Shown piece by piece: positions 1 to 11,496 of a stretch of DNA of 64,000 nucleotides; the stretch's first letter is position 1, and each line of letters starts with the position of its first letter. The position numbers were made by a program, and so were the translations under genes. The notes under the pieces are model-generated. The model made no database searches, had not been told where the DNA came from, and was given only the letters and a program-made list of their open reading frames with translations. The DNA is taken from the NCBI GenBank assembly GCA_028023455.1, contig JAQFVV010006273.1, positions 2,356,001-2,420,000 of the forward strand. Reading direction: 5' to 3'. This DNA comes from Epiperipatus broadwayi. Taxonomy: Eukaryota > Onychophora > Udeonychophora > Euonychophora > Peripatidae.

Positions 1-1317
1 AATATTGGATGTTTTTGAGTATATGTAAGCTCATAAAATTATGCCACCTGATTTTAAAAATGCTCCTATTGTTCAATTTTTTTTTAAAATAAAAGATAGA
101 CAAGATTTAATAATTATCATGTTTGTTATCCCTACAATAAAGTGCTTTCAAGAATTTTATTGGATAGGTTGGTTCCAGTCATATATAATAATTTCCAACA
201 ATTCAGTATGATTATAGAGAATGAAGAAACATTGTAACCATGGTTTTTGTGAGAAAAAATTAATCATTCAAAAAATTTTCAAGAATCAAATTCTGTATAT
301 GAAATATTTTCTAAAAAATAAGTTTACTGACAAAGAAGTCACAAACGTTTTTTAAAGAGTAAGAAAATTCTATTTTATTCTAATTTTCAAAACTTGTAAA
401 TTTAAATAGGAAATCACTCAAAAAATTATATTTAGAAAAAAACCCAATTATGTTGGAAATAAAAAAGAACATCTAATAAACACAAAGCAAATTCATTTAA
501 ACATGATCTTCATTGGAAAAAATAAACTAGTAAATATTCCAGCTCCACAAGTATATTAATCATTCTTACAACTTACATAGGCAATGCTACAGCTGATTAC
601 AATAACAAAATAAGAAAATTCATCACAGCATGCCAATACAAAAATGGTAGAAAAAAATTATGTACCAGCTACAGAAACAAAACTGCACCCCCCCCAAAAA
701 AAAAAAACCCAAATTCATAAAATATTTCGGTTACATTCAGCATCTCTTTGATCTATCTAAAACCTGTAAGAACTCATATTTCATTTAGACATATTGTTGA
801 TCCAGAAATTTATTGTGCAAAAAGTTTCAAAATTTTTTCTTATGGTTTTCAATCCTTTGGCACAAAAGTCTTTTGTCAGAGATTCTACACACTTTGTGGA
901 ATTAATCAAGAATATGAAAATGGAATTTATCAAGGATATGAAAGTAGAAGATTAATAAGATTTGATATGCAAATTTTAATCAGAAATATAGTCTGTTATA
1001 AATCATAGTTTATTGTAATAAATAAATAAATCAAGGAATAACTATGGATTCACTAGTCATCCAATTTAATCAACATTAACATGTAAAAACTTGAAATCAC
1101 AGCCATAAATACTACTGCATCTCTATAAAATTTGGATTTAATTTTATCAATGATATCCCCAATTAAATTCATAATAGAATTAGATGAAGAACAAAAATTA
1201 GTATTCTTGTATGTTCTTGTGACAAAACTTTCTAACAGAAAAATTAAAGATATACAGTTTAGATAAAAACTCCATTCCCAAAAAATACTTAGAACATATT
1301 ACCAATCATGACAGAAG
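1..1317. other. Intronic sequence, possibly the 5' part of a decayed retroelement
   Basis: AT-rich DNA without a recognisable gene. It directly precedes the Penelope-like remnant at 1318 and may be the decayed upstream part of that element, but I recognised no reverse transcriptase motif. An 86-codon open frame at 748-1008 on the plus strand matches no family I know. Confidence 0.4.
687..711. repeat. C-run followed by A-run
   Basis: A run of nine C is followed by twelve A. Such homopolymer junctions are prone to assembly or length error. The run interrupts any frame that might have been continuous here. Confidence 0.7.
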
Positions 1318-1890
1318 CAAAAAGTGTTTGTTCAAGAGGCGGTGATTTGGAAAAAGAATATTCTCATATAAAACAAACTTTTGTGAAAAATGGTTATCCA
1401 TATTCCATCATTAAACAAACTTTAAATAGGCAATATAATAAAATATCAAAAGAAAAACTAATTATAGGGCTGTAATATCTTTATATAGACCAGAAATAGC
1501 ATACAATCTAAACAAAATCTGCAGTCAATAGAATATCAAACAGCTTTCCAAAGTTATAGTACATTGCAAGAAATTTTAAACTCTACTAAACTTGAAATGC
1601 TGAAAAACAAGAACTGCATTTACAAAATAATGTGGGAAAAATATATTTCTGTGAAATGAGCTTCACTTATTGATAAACAGTTAAAACATCACATGGCAAT
1701 GATTAAAAAAGAAAAAACAAATGTGTCTACAGTAATAAACCATGCTTTTATTAAAACAGGCAAAACTCTCCATACAGTAGTGCCACTCAGTGCAAGCCAG
1801 AGTAATCAATGGATTGCAAAAGGCTTGTGGCATTTATCAGTGAGGAGCCTTGAATCTGAGAGCACTGCACCTATGGTGATCATGTGATGT
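1318..1890 (+). mobile_element. Degenerate Penelope-like element, 3' part (RT thumb and GIY-YIG remnant)
   Basis: Seen: translating across frames gives GGDLEKEYSHIKQTF then KNGYPYSIIKQTLNRQY (about 1339-1430), YRPEIAYNLNKI (about 1478-1515), then CIYKIMWEKYIS (about 1613-1650) and NVSTVINHAFIKTGKTL (about 1720-1770). Known: Penelope-like reverse transcriptases end with an F..NGYP..I thumb segment, a spacer resembling YIPGIA..L.KI, and a GIY-YIG endonuclease whose CIYKI.C...YIG core is followed by R..H and a late HA.. segment. Inferred: a dead plus-strand copy, opposite to the host gene. It carries an in-frame TGA after YISVK and at least two frameshifts, and the YIG core is altered. Bases 1810-1890 are more GC-rich and may be a separate insertion. 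Confidence 0.72.
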
Positions 1891-4800
1891 TTAGTGGTTT
1901 AAACCAGGCTTTTACCACTAAAAATATGTTTAAGTGGGAAAAGTTAAAAAAATCTTGAATATAAAATAAAAAATAAAATTTAATGAAGCAGCTCATATGA
2001 TAATGCCAAAATCCCTCTAATAGACAATGTATTGTGATAATACATAATGACTACAATAAATCTAATTTTTCCTTTAGAAAAAATGGAAATATCAAAAGTA
2101 CCCTCATAAATAAGTATACATAATTTTTACTAACTTTTATCTTCCATAGAACAAATTGATTCAATAGAGCGGGGGTGCAAAACCTCTTTATACTGTGACC
2201 CAACACATAGACTAAAATTTTATATAAATATTTCAGTACATAAAATTTGATATAAATACTTTGAAAAAACTGCTTATTATCAAAAAATGTATAATAACAC
2301 TTGGCTCTTAGTAGATCTGTTGATTTGTAGCAACTACAACTTTTTTAGCTTGTTTTAGAAAATGTATACATTCAAGAATGTAGTATCGTGTGTCAACATC
2401 AGGAAGATACTAGCATAAAGAACAAAACTCTGAGAGTGAACAAGAGATATGAGAGCAATATAAGCAAATGTTATTATGATTTGCTGTTTATATAAGATGG
2501 ATTGGAATATAAAGAAAAAAGTGTTTAAATACAAAAGTAGTCAAACACTCAATAATGAGTTGAGCAGTTTTCATGTATTTTTTAATAGTATTTAGGATTT
2601 TGTTTTTTCAATTAAAAATTTATTATCCAACATGAGAATGTCTCAAAATGTTCATGACAATTTTTCTTGAAGGTCATGACCTACACATTCTGTACTACTG
2701 GGTTAGAGCATCATCTTAAATTCAGTATTTAAAAGTCAAAAGTAATTACTATACTAGCACTAATACTGGTAAGGATAGCACTCGATGAAGTTAAAAAAAT
2801 AAAACCTCTTGAAATATTGGACCATTTAATAATTTGTAGTGTTGTTCTTTATAATTGAATGTATTTGAAATAAAATCTGAATTTTTCTCAAATCATTTAA
2901 CAGTTACTTTTTTTCCGGCATATGATCTATTGTAAAAGAGTTCTGATTCTGCAGAAAATGATTTTTTTTTAGTTATGAAAAAATAAAGAAGACTTACGAA
3001 ATAAAAACTTGACATTCTTATGGAAAAATTTAATTTTTCACTTAATATAAATTAAATCAACAAAAATGTTACTAAAAAATGCAAAGATTTCACAATACCA
3101 TATAGTATTTTTAAAAGATAATGATGGATACTGAATCTATATGATACCATTTTCACAAGGGATAAATATTATATTATAATACAATTTTTTATTTATTTTT
3201 ATACTTTGTATAATTAATTTAAATAAATCTCGGAGTTTTAATGCGAAACTAATAAAAGCTGGATTATTATTTATTAACCAGTAATTGATGATCAGGTAGG
3301 TTACCTCAGCCAAATAATCGAAATAATTCTAAGTCTATTTATGACCTGATTTTTTTTTTAAAAAAATTACCTGGCTTTGATTGAAATTCCAATCATAATT
3401 ATGGAAGACGTTTGCATTACCCACTGATTCTATAAGATTCTTTATACACAATTTTTATATAAACTTTATTTTAAATATTCTTTCTGAAAAGTGAATATCA
3501 TATAACTTTCATCTTTTAATATCTTCCAAAAAATTAATATATATATATATTGTAACCATATATTTTAGTATAAAATATAATAATTGATGTAACTGGTATA
3601 AAAATTTCTCTGTCTTCTTTTGGTGATTTGATTGGCTTGATTTGCACTTTGAACAGATTACTCTCTTATATTCAAAATAATTTATTAGAGAGAATGGGTA
3701 ATATTTTGCCTTACTTGTTGTCTATATTATTTTAATAAATTTAAATTGCTTCTTTCCATATACTAATTCATATCAAAATGTTTAACTTTTTAAAAATTTT
3801 GACAACACATTAAATTTGGTAAAATATTATTAAAAATAATAATAATTTTTATTTGTTTAAAATGGTCTTAAAAATTATTTCCATTGAATTAAAAAAACCA
3901 TTTGTTCAACTAAATTTAATTATTAAAAATAAATACAGTAATTACGTATGCATTTCAATGTAAAAAAGAAAGGAGCGCGAATTAAAAAAAAGATCGTCTG
4001 ATAGTGTTGCTTTTGGAGGGAGAAAGAAAAGAAAATGGTAAAAGGCAAATGGTGTAAATATGATAAGCTTATTTTAAAATAGTTAACAAGTAAACGGATT
4101 ACCACAAAGTTTTCTATAAACGTAAAAATAACATAGTGGTATTTAATAATAAGATGAATTGCTAAATTTAAAAGTCTGTTCAAGTCGGCTAGCCAGGTGG
4201 ATCAAATCGCTAATAATAATTTTCCAATATTACATTTGAAATATGTCGGAGCTTTCCAGTTTAAAAGCAGAATTAATTGCAAGATTTTGGTATGTTTTAA
4301 AATATTTATTATTCTACAATTTGGAAAAATTAAATAAGTATTTTAATTACAGAAGTTTTATAAATATGAAAATTTGCTTTTTAAAAAAGAAGAAGTTTAA
4401 ATTAAAGTAAAATGTTAAAGTTATTAACATAGTTTAATATTTCCGTTTATAATTTTAATAAAAAATATAGTATTGATTGATATTTAACTTTGCAATGCCA
4501 GTAATATATTTGCTAGTTAATTTGTTTACCATTTGGATAATAAAAACAGTCTTCAAATAATTAATCAAAGCTATTTTCTAATTTTATCGTCAGTTTGGAA
4601 TGATTAAATTAATTGCTATAATTAGTATTCCTAGATTTAAGCGTGGATAAATAAATATTAGCATGGATGTGATAAACTTGGAACAGTTTTAATAGAGAAA
4701 TGTAGAAATTAATAACTTATGAAAAAACATTTTCATTTAATACAAAAGAAACAAGTTATTTATTATTATTATTTTATGTTTCTACTTTCTAGCTACAAAT

Positions 4801-5037
4801 AAATAGATTCCAATTTAGCGCTCGACAATTAAATGAGAGCTCAGTAGGCTACCTGAAAACAATACTAAGCCTATATAGAACATGATCATTTTGTTTGGTA
4901 AAGATTCGATCTTCAAAATCATGGTCGCACCAACTTCTTCTCAGTAATATATATAAAAATATATTAAATATACATTTTCAAGCATTAAAATGTGATATTA
5001 ATCATTATATGAATTATGTATAAATAACTTATATTAC
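1891..5037. other. Intronic AT-rich sequence without recognised feature
   Basis: About 3.1 kb 3' of the last recognised ABCC exon. I searched the minus strand by eye for a Walker B (LDEAT) or H-loop (AHR) exon and found none. There is a short (AT)n followed by TGTAACC at about 3538-3556 but no matching far end of an element. The open frame at 3923-4183 (minus) is low-complexity and aromatic-rich and is not supported. Confidence 0.5.
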
Positions 5038-5151
5038 CTTACTCTTTCTTATTAGAGCACGCCCTAAACATAAAAGTTGTTTCTCTCCAAGTGAAAGATT
5101 ATTCGTTTGATCATCCAAAACCATTTCCAATTGATTTTTTTCAGATAATAT
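5038..5151 (-). CDS. ABCC transporter exon: ABC signature of NBD2
   Basis: A 114-bp phase-0 exon encoding 38 residues: ILSEKNQLEMVLDDQTN, then NLSLGEKQLLCLGRALIRKSK. LSLGEKQLLCLGRAL is the ABC signature (C-loop), which contacts ATP bound at the opposite NBD. ABCC4-like proteins usually have FSVGQ and LARA here; this copy has LSLGE and LGRA, a conservative variant. The LEMVLDD stretch is shorter and less Gly-rich than the usual region before the signature. The acceptor is tatttccatag; the donor gtaata is weaker than the others. The expected next exon (ILVLDEATA, Walker B) was not found before position 1, so the gene continues outside the window. Confidence 0.88.
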
Positions 5152-6748
5152 CTATGGAAATAAAAAAGATGAATAGTAAAGAAAAGTAAAATATTGAATA
5201 CAAAAATTACTTAATTTAAACTGTAAATTTTTTTTTAAAAAATTTCATTTATTATTGTTATTACATTTGAAGCTGCTTTTTGTGCTAATTAAAATTCATA
5301 TATTACTTTTGCTTATTATGTTGCGCATACAAACTACAAATATATTGTATCAAATTTTATTTTAAAAATTATATTTAGTTTTACTTTTGAAATATGAAAC
5401 TTTAGATCTTTTTTACAAATATTTAATATCGAATATTTTCTTTTTCTTTTTCAGATTTCTCAAAAAAAGTTTTTTTTTTTAAACAAGTATCACGTAAATA
5501 TTACTTGAGTGACTTTTTTTTTGTTTAATCTTTTATTAATCTATAATGATAGTTGTGCGTTGAAGTGCTCTGAAAAAAAAAATCATATTTTTAAAAGACT
5601 GCTTCAAATGTATCGAATTATTAAAAGAAAAAAATTATTTCCTCTTCTATCAGCGATTTCCATATTTTTGTTTCAGTTAACGCGATTAAAAATAAATAAA
5701 TAAATAAATAAGGTATTACAAAATTAAAATTAATAAAAAACAAAATTTAACTTTGTTTTTTATTTATTTTTTGTTCAGAGTGAATATACAGCATGTATGA
5801 ATACTTAATATAAATGGGTATGTGTTTTACATATTTTTGAAATATATACATAATGGTTATAGTCAATATTTATCAATTTATGCAATACTCCCCTCTCATT
5901 ATATCAAGGGGGGTTCAGAAATCATACAAGTTTTAAAAATTTTAATTACTGGTGGATTTTAAACATAAAGACGTGATGGAAAAAAAAATGTATAAAAGAT
6001 ACAAAATGTTTTTTCATAACACAATAATGTACTGAAGAAAAAGTTTAAAGATTAAAAATTATTACTTCAATGAGATTTATGAATTGATTTTGCTTTTACC
6101 AGATTTTAATGATAGAGTTAAGTTTGTTAAATGAATATAAAAGAATAGTTTTCAAATTTGAATCAATCAATCCTGACCTCATTTTGCTTTTTATTGGATA
6201 AAAATAATTTTGTAAAGAACAAAATTGAAGGCTTAAGGATGATGGGCAAAGTCGAAGTGACCAATTTAAGAATTGCAATTATAAAATAAAAATTAAAAAT
6301 TATTATGCCCAAGCACTGTTTAAGCAGCACAAAAATTAAACAAGTATTAAATATCTATTTACATGCATACTTTGACTCAATGTATTTGAATTTTTGTTAT
6401 AATTTTTTTTGATTACACTATTATTTCATTAGACCCAGATTTACTTTTATAAATAACCTATCATATTTAATTTTACAATATTTCATGTTTACTGTATGTA
6501 CCATAGATCAACCTTGATTTAAATCCTTTAACCAAAACGTGCTGGTAATAAATCAATAAACTACTATAATTTAATCTACCTGACCATATTCACACTTTTA
6601 AAATAAGTGATAGAACAAAAGTATTAAATATATAAATAATAAGTATTTATATTTTAAAAATATTTAACAACTGATATAAGAAAAGATTTAGTCTTAGAAG
6701 TATTATTCTTATATCTTTTCCTTTATTTTTTTGCATTCCTTCACATAT
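5152..6748. other. Intronic AT-rich sequence without recognised gene
   Basis: Start of the 9.9-kb intron as the coordinates run. It holds poly-T and poly-A runs and a short palindrome near 6673-6721 (ATATAAGAAAAGA against TTCTTATATC). No coding motif was recognised. Confidence 0.5.
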
Positions 6749-7052
6749 TCATATATATTACTTTTTATAAATCTCCACATATGCACTCTAATGCAAATTT
6801 TTTAATATAATTCATTTAATTTTCTAACAGTTTCAAGTGTCCTGCAGTCTTCATCACAGCTTTTGTATAACCTTCTTTCTTTTTAAATTTATAACAAAAA
6901 AAAAAAAAAAATTAAAAAGAAAGAAGAAGGTTATAAAAAAGTTCTAATGAAGACTGTATGACAGTTGAAACTGTTAGAAAATTAAAGGAATTACATAAAA
7001 AAAATTGCAATAGATTATATATGTGGATATTTATATAAAGTAATATATATGC
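6749..7052. mobile_element. Palindromic miniature element (MITE-like hairpin), about 300 bp
   Basis: The left arm reads atatattactttttataaa...ttctaacagtttc...cagtcttcat...ataaccttctttctttt. The right arm is its imperfect reverse complement (aaaagaaagaagaaggttat...atgaagactg...gaaactgttagaa...atataaagtaatatatat). The two meet at a poly-A spacer near 6896-6912. Arms are about 140 bp. This is the form of a foldback MITE. No transposase is encoded and no target duplication could be assigned in the AT-rich flanks. Confidence 0.75.
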
Positions 7053-7064
7053 ATAGATTTAGTT

Positions 7065-7149
7065 GTAATAATGTATGGTAGATGAATATGGTTACTGTAT
7101 ATATATATATATGTACAGTGATCATATTCAGCTAGCATACATTATTACA
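7065..7149. repeat. Second, smaller palindrome with an (AT)n centre
   Basis: Arms of about 37 bp (gtaataatgtatg...gaatatg...tactgtat) flank a central (AT)n. The right arm is the reverse complement with few mismatches. It lies 13 bp beyond the larger hairpin and may be a separate miniature element or the end of a compound one. Confidence 0.65.
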
Positions 7150-7491
7150 TATATATATACACACACAATGCATACTATAAAACAGTTCGCTGATTCTTAT
7201 AACTTTTGGAATCTGGATGCAATTTGGAAAACAATGTCATTATAATGGGAGACTGCTGTAATCATTTCTTTTATCATTTAATATATCTATCAATCTGTCA
7301 ATGTTCAACAAAAATAATTATAAATTTGTAGTCATTTTATTTTTGTTTTACCCTAGAAAAAGTAATATTTACTATATATATAATCAAATCAATCATAGAT
7401 AATAAATAACTATAGAACATGTTCATTAAAAAACAATGACATTAGTGAATTAACCTTCAAAATCTTGATCAGATTATATATATATATATAT

Positions 7492-8569
7492 AGTAATAAT
7501 AAAAAGTCAGATGTCACATAACTTATATATAGCTTGCACTTATAAATATGTAAAATTAAGAGCATGCTAATTAGCTCCAAACAAGCTTTTTTTATTTATG
7601 ATAAATGATACTACAAGAGAAGGCATTCAAATCATTTTTATCTTAGATTGTCCCCATCCCCAGACTGGTTTCGACCTATGGGTCTCTTCAGTGAGGAGTT
7701 GGGACATTAGATTCAAAAAACCAATTCAAGCAAAGCATTTATCTAAAAGTTAATTGTTAGAAGAAGATCTGAAACTTTTAGACATTTACATGTCTTTAAA
7801 GTCAGCTCTCCAACTGAAAAAATCATATGGGCCTGAACTTCATTCAGATACTCCATATATTAGTAGGCTTAGCCATTTAATTTAGCCAAAGCCCCAACAG
7901 CAAAATAATAATAGTAATAATAAAAAGTCAGATGTCACATGACTTATATATAACTTGCACTTACAAATATGTAAAATTAAGAGCATGCTAATTAGCTCCA
8001 AACAAGCTTTTTTCTATTTATGACAAATGCTACTACAAGAGAAGGCATTAAAATCATTTTTATCTTGGATTGTCCCCATCCCCAGACCGGTTTCGACCTA
8101 TCGGTCTCTTCAGTGAGGAGTTGGGACATTAGATTCAATTTTACATATTTGTAAGTGCAAGCTATATATAAGTCATGTGACATCTGACTTTTTATTTATT
8201 ATTACTATTATTATTTTGCTGTTGGGGCTTTGGCTAAATTAAATGGCTAAGCCTACTAATATATGGAGTATCTGAATGAAGTTCAGGCCCATATGATTTT
8301 TTCTGTTGGAGAGCTGACTTTAAAACCATGTAGATGTTTAAAAGTTTCAGATCTTCTTCTAACAATTAACTTTTAGATAAATGCTTTGCTTGAGTTGGTT
8401 TTTTGAATCTAATGTCCCAACTCCTCACTGAAGAGACCCATAGGTCGAATCCTGTCTGGGTATGGGGACAATCCAAGATAAAAATGATTTGAATGCCTTC
8501 TCTTGTAGTAGCATTTATCATAAATAAATAAAAAAGCTTGTTTGGAGCTAATTAGCATGCTCTTAATTA
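7492..8569. repeat. Tandem plus inverted repeat array, unit about 417 bp
   Basis: Copy 1 (7492-7908) starts agtaataataaaaagtcag and ends with the segment containing ccaaagccccaacagc. Copy 2 (7909 to about 8138) repeats the first half in the same direction. From about 8139 to 8569 the sequence is the reverse complement of copy-2 start plus copy 1 back to about 7556. Each copy carries a GC-richer core with TTTCGACCTATGGGTCTCTTCAGTG, itself a short palindrome around GACC.TA.GGTC. The block is bounded on both sides by (AT)n. It looks like a tandem pair that acquired an inverted copy, giving a very large potential hairpin. The open frames inside it (7992-8183, 8409-8615) are by-products. Confidence 0.8.
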
Positions 8570-8590
8570 TATATATATATATATATATAT
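8565..8590. repeat. (AT)n tract, target of LTR element 1
   Basis: Uninterrupted alternating AT directly abuts the TGTACC start of the LTR at 8591. Matching (AT)n follows the other LTR at 14668, so the element lies inside one AT microsatellite. Confidence 0.85.
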
Positions 8591-10314
8591 TGTACCTATA
8601 TTGATATAGGCACATATAATTTTATCTAAAATTATATTATTAAAATAATCTTTCGTTAAAGAGAAACATAAAATTAAATGTTGAGTTTATTTCAGTTTGT
8701 TTTTGAAAAAGATAAAAATCAAATAGTTTTCTAGTGTTAGTTTTGAAATAAAAAAGTTACAATTAATTAATCAGAAGGGGAGAGGGGTGTTTCGTTAGAG
8801 AAATTAAACTAAGGGTTATAAAAGGAAGTAAAGAGTTTTTATTAGTATTCGTAAAAATATAATTTAAAAAGTTAAAACATACAAATCTCTTTTCATTCAA
8901 GTTTAATTAAAGAAAAAATAATGTTAAAACTAAATAGTAAATTGTATTAAAAATATATGTGCGTATATATGTGCAATTTGTAAATAAATAAAATGTATGC
9001 GAAATAAAATAAGATTATCATTAAAAACACAGCAATGGCTATTAATAAAATAAAACAACACGTTTTATTGCATGGCTATTACTAATTAAGAAATCTTCCA
9101 AAACACATTTATCAAATGATTATTACTGGAATTTGACAACAGATCTTTGCCGGAGATATTAGAAAGACAACAAGGCGCAGGTATAAATAGACCCTTTTTT
9201 TTATCGGACAAGTCAGTTGACAAAAGTAATTGAGTAGTGCAGTTCAGAAATTAATTGAGTCAGTTAACAAACAAAATGCAGTGTTGAGAAGATTTTGGGA
9301 ATTCACACCTCTCCACAGCCTAAAAAGTCTGATGAAAACAGCAAGATCTGCCCGTGAAATAATGTCAACGTAACAACTTAGAAAATCTCCATCAGTATCT
9401 AATTGTCTCCAATAGTAATAATCGTGAATAATAAGGAAACTCATCAAGGAAACGTCCCAGCTGGCTGGAAGCATTCATACTGGAACCATTCACACTGGAA
9501 GAAACAACAAACAAGAAGAAAACAAAGTGCTAAATCTACGTTCAAAATCCTAGGTAAAACATTTGCTTATTTTCGTTTATACTGTAATAGCCATTGCATT
9601 TCATTAATTCGTACGAATCTTTCAAGAGTCTAATTATATGAACTCTATATCATACATAAATGAACTATTGATGTGTGTGATTAAATTTCAAATGCTATGT
9701 AGTCCTTTATTATCATTATCATGTGTGTGCATGAGTTAATATGTGCGTGATCCTTATATCAATATTATTAGTCAAAGTAGACAAATTCCCAGTGTTCTGT
9801 TATGAAAATATTCAAGAATATTTAAACTATTTAAAATGTTAATTTAAAATATGCGTGTGTTTTATTAGAAGTATAAAATGTTTAAATTTAATAAATAAAT
9901 GTTAGTTAATAAATTATCTTTAAAATTAAACTTTATTTGTCGGTCAATTCTTTTTATCAATTCCTTTTACCAAATTCTTTTTATCAAGTCTTTTAACCAC
10001 TAATTATGTATAATCTATTAGTGATTACAAACAGCTGAGCTAGTCATAGATTTAGGCGTTGAGTTAGTGGCCATTGCTCAAAGTGCGTTATTTATTCATC
10101 CTTGAATAGATAGCTGGCGCCCGTGTTTATACACAAACAAAAAAGGTGCTTTGAACTTGGTGTTGAACTCAACAGCCGAGAAGAAGTTATGTCCTGGAAA
10201 TGTAACGCTAGTTATATATTTTATAGCTATCGTTTGGGCATACGTACTCTCCGAGTATGTTCTTCTCTGCCTAAGAGACCGGTGTTTTGAATGCACACAT
10301 TCGAAAACGGTTCA
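8591..10314 (+). repeat. 5' LTR of element 1 (1,724 bp)
   Basis: Starts TGTACCTATATTG and ends CGGTTCA. Positions 8591-8614 form a short palindrome (TGTACCTATA against TATAGGCACA). A TATA box at 9182-9189 is followed by poly-T and a likely transcription start region. Several AATAAA motifs occur at 9885-9925. The overlapping 76-codon frames on both strands at 9244-9633 are also present in the other LTR and match no family I know. Confidence 0.9.
9182..9189 (+). promoter_or_regulatory. TATA box in 5' LTR of element 1
   Basis: TATAAATA within gcaggTATAAATAgaccc, about 590 bp into the LTR. The same motif occurs at 13536-13543 in the 3' LTR. The context (a GC-flanked TATA box in an AT-rich LTR) suits an RNA polymerase II core promoter. 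Confidence 0.6.
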
Positions 10315-10677
10315 AATGGCTTTACCCAACATGGGCCGAACTTGTCATAAATGACAGTTAATTAAATACTTTGTTCTTGTTGAAAATAAAAATCTAAAAA
10401 GTTAAATTACGTATGTAAAAGTGTTTTAATTTAAAAAAAAAAAAGAATTGACCGAAATTTTTTTTTCGAAATGAAAAGAGATTTTGACATTTATGCTATC
10501 AAATCAGAGTCAATTAGATGTTATGGGTGGAGTTAAAGCATTAAGAACGGGTAGTAAAAAGGACAAAAGGGTGGAGTTAGCATGAGTTTCCGTCTTAGTA
10601 AAAAAAAGAAATAAATAAGTCATATTTAAATTTAGTTTAACATAAGCGCTAGTACTTTGAAATTGAAATTTTCAAAA
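10315..10677. other. Leader of element 1 between 5' LTR and gag
   Basis: About 360 bp of leader. It starts with the primer-binding site region, contains poly-A and poly-T stretches at 10430-10465 and a slightly GC-richer stretch (gggtggagttagcatgag) near 10565-10590. No start codon before 10678 opens a long frame. Confidence 0.5.
10317..10334 (+). other. Candidate primer-binding site of element 1
   Basis: Two bases after the LTR end, TGGCTTTACCCAACATGG begins with the TGG expected to pair with a tRNA 3' CCA end. The priming tRNA was not identified. Confidence 0.5.
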
Positions 10678-11496
10678 ATGGATCCGAAAGAAAGCCCAAT
10701 ATATTTTAAAAATCCCCAGTTAGTGGAAAAAGAGAAAGAAGAAGTATCTGAGACGCGAATGATGATGAAAATGATGATGAATATGATGCAAGAGTTTAAA
10801 GAAGAATTGTGTCAGAAATTTGAACAAAGCCAACAGGAGCTTAAAGCTGAATTCAAAGCAGAATTGATAAAAGAAATGCGTCAAGAAATTAAACAAAGTC
10901 AACAAGAATTGTGTCAGAAATTTGAGCAAAGCCAACAAGAGCTCAAAGAAGAACTCAAAGCAGAATTGAAGGCAGAAATTAGTCAGGTTAAAACAGAAAT
11001 TAAAGAACTCAGAGCAGAAGTAAGAGAAATAAGATGTGAGATAACGGTAAAGGTAGAGAAGAACCAAGAAGTTATAGAGTTAGATTTAATTAAAGAAAGT
11101 CAGGAAGTTGAAAAGGAAGTTGAGGTGATAAAAGACATAGAAATTGAATTAGAATCAGATAGCATTGTGATAAATAAAGTAGACAAACATAAGTTCAAGG
11201 TAGTAGATAGTGTAGAAAAGTTTTTACAAAAATTTAAAAAGGTTAAAGTAAACGTTCACATTCGCTGTAGACGTAGATTTAAAACAAAGAGAAAGCGTAG
11301 AAAAAAATATTCCCAGATTGAAGTAATTCGGAGTTTGTCTAGGTATAAAGGTTTTCTGAGTTACGAAGTCGAAAACAGAATGGAAAGAGAAAGAGATAAA
11401 GCAATAAAATATAAAAGCGGAACCGATAAGAGAGGAAAGTTAATTTATATTATAGAATTTATAGAAAGAAAGAAGGAGCCGCCGAACATAGTTTAA
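10678..11496 (+). CDS. Gag-like coiled-coil protein of LTR element 1
   Basis: A 272-residue frame from ATG at 10678, an acidic and basic coiled-coil protein. Residues 3-14 (PKESPIYFKNPQ) match the start of the gag in LTR element 2 (SPISFKNPH). A Met-rich stretch (MMMKMMMNMM, 28-37) is followed by a long coiled coil (about 38-165) with an internal repeat of ELCQKFEQSQQELK at 43-56 and 78-91. A strongly basic cluster (RCRRRFKTKRKRRKK, 197-211) could bind RNA. The C-terminus ends RKKEPPNIV. I see no zinc knuckle and no clear classical gag helical domain, unlike element 2, so part of gag may have been lost or replaced. Role inferred: particle or RNA-binding protein of a non-autonomous element. 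The frame is intact. Confidence 0.7.
   Translation: MDPKESPIYFKNPQLVEKEKEEVSETRMMMKMMMNMMQEFKEELCQKFEQSQQELKAEFKAELIKEMRQEIKQSQQELCQKFEQSQQELKEELKAELKAEISQVKTEIKELRAEVREIRCEITVKVEKNQEVIELDLIKESQEVEKEVEVIKDIEIELESDSIVINKVDKHKFKVVDSVEKFLQKFKKVKVNVHIRCRRRFKTKRKRRKKYSQIEVIRSLSRYKGFLSYEVENRMERERDKAIKYKSGTDKRGKLIYIIEFIERKKEPPNIV

Noticed and set aside
4870-4945. A further ABCC exon (H-loop) downstream of the signature exon
   Set aside because: No LDEAT or AHR motif with splice sites could be read on the minus strand here or elsewhere in 1-5037.
9244-9633. Overlapping 76-codon frames on both strands inside the LTR (and their copies at 13597-13986)
   Set aside because: They are conserved only because the LTRs are near-identical. 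There is no known domain, and antisense overlap suggests chance.
10720-11067. 115-codon minus-strand frame
   Set aside because: Mirror of the gag coiled coil. The Phe/Leu-rich string is what the antisense of Lys/Glu repeats gives.
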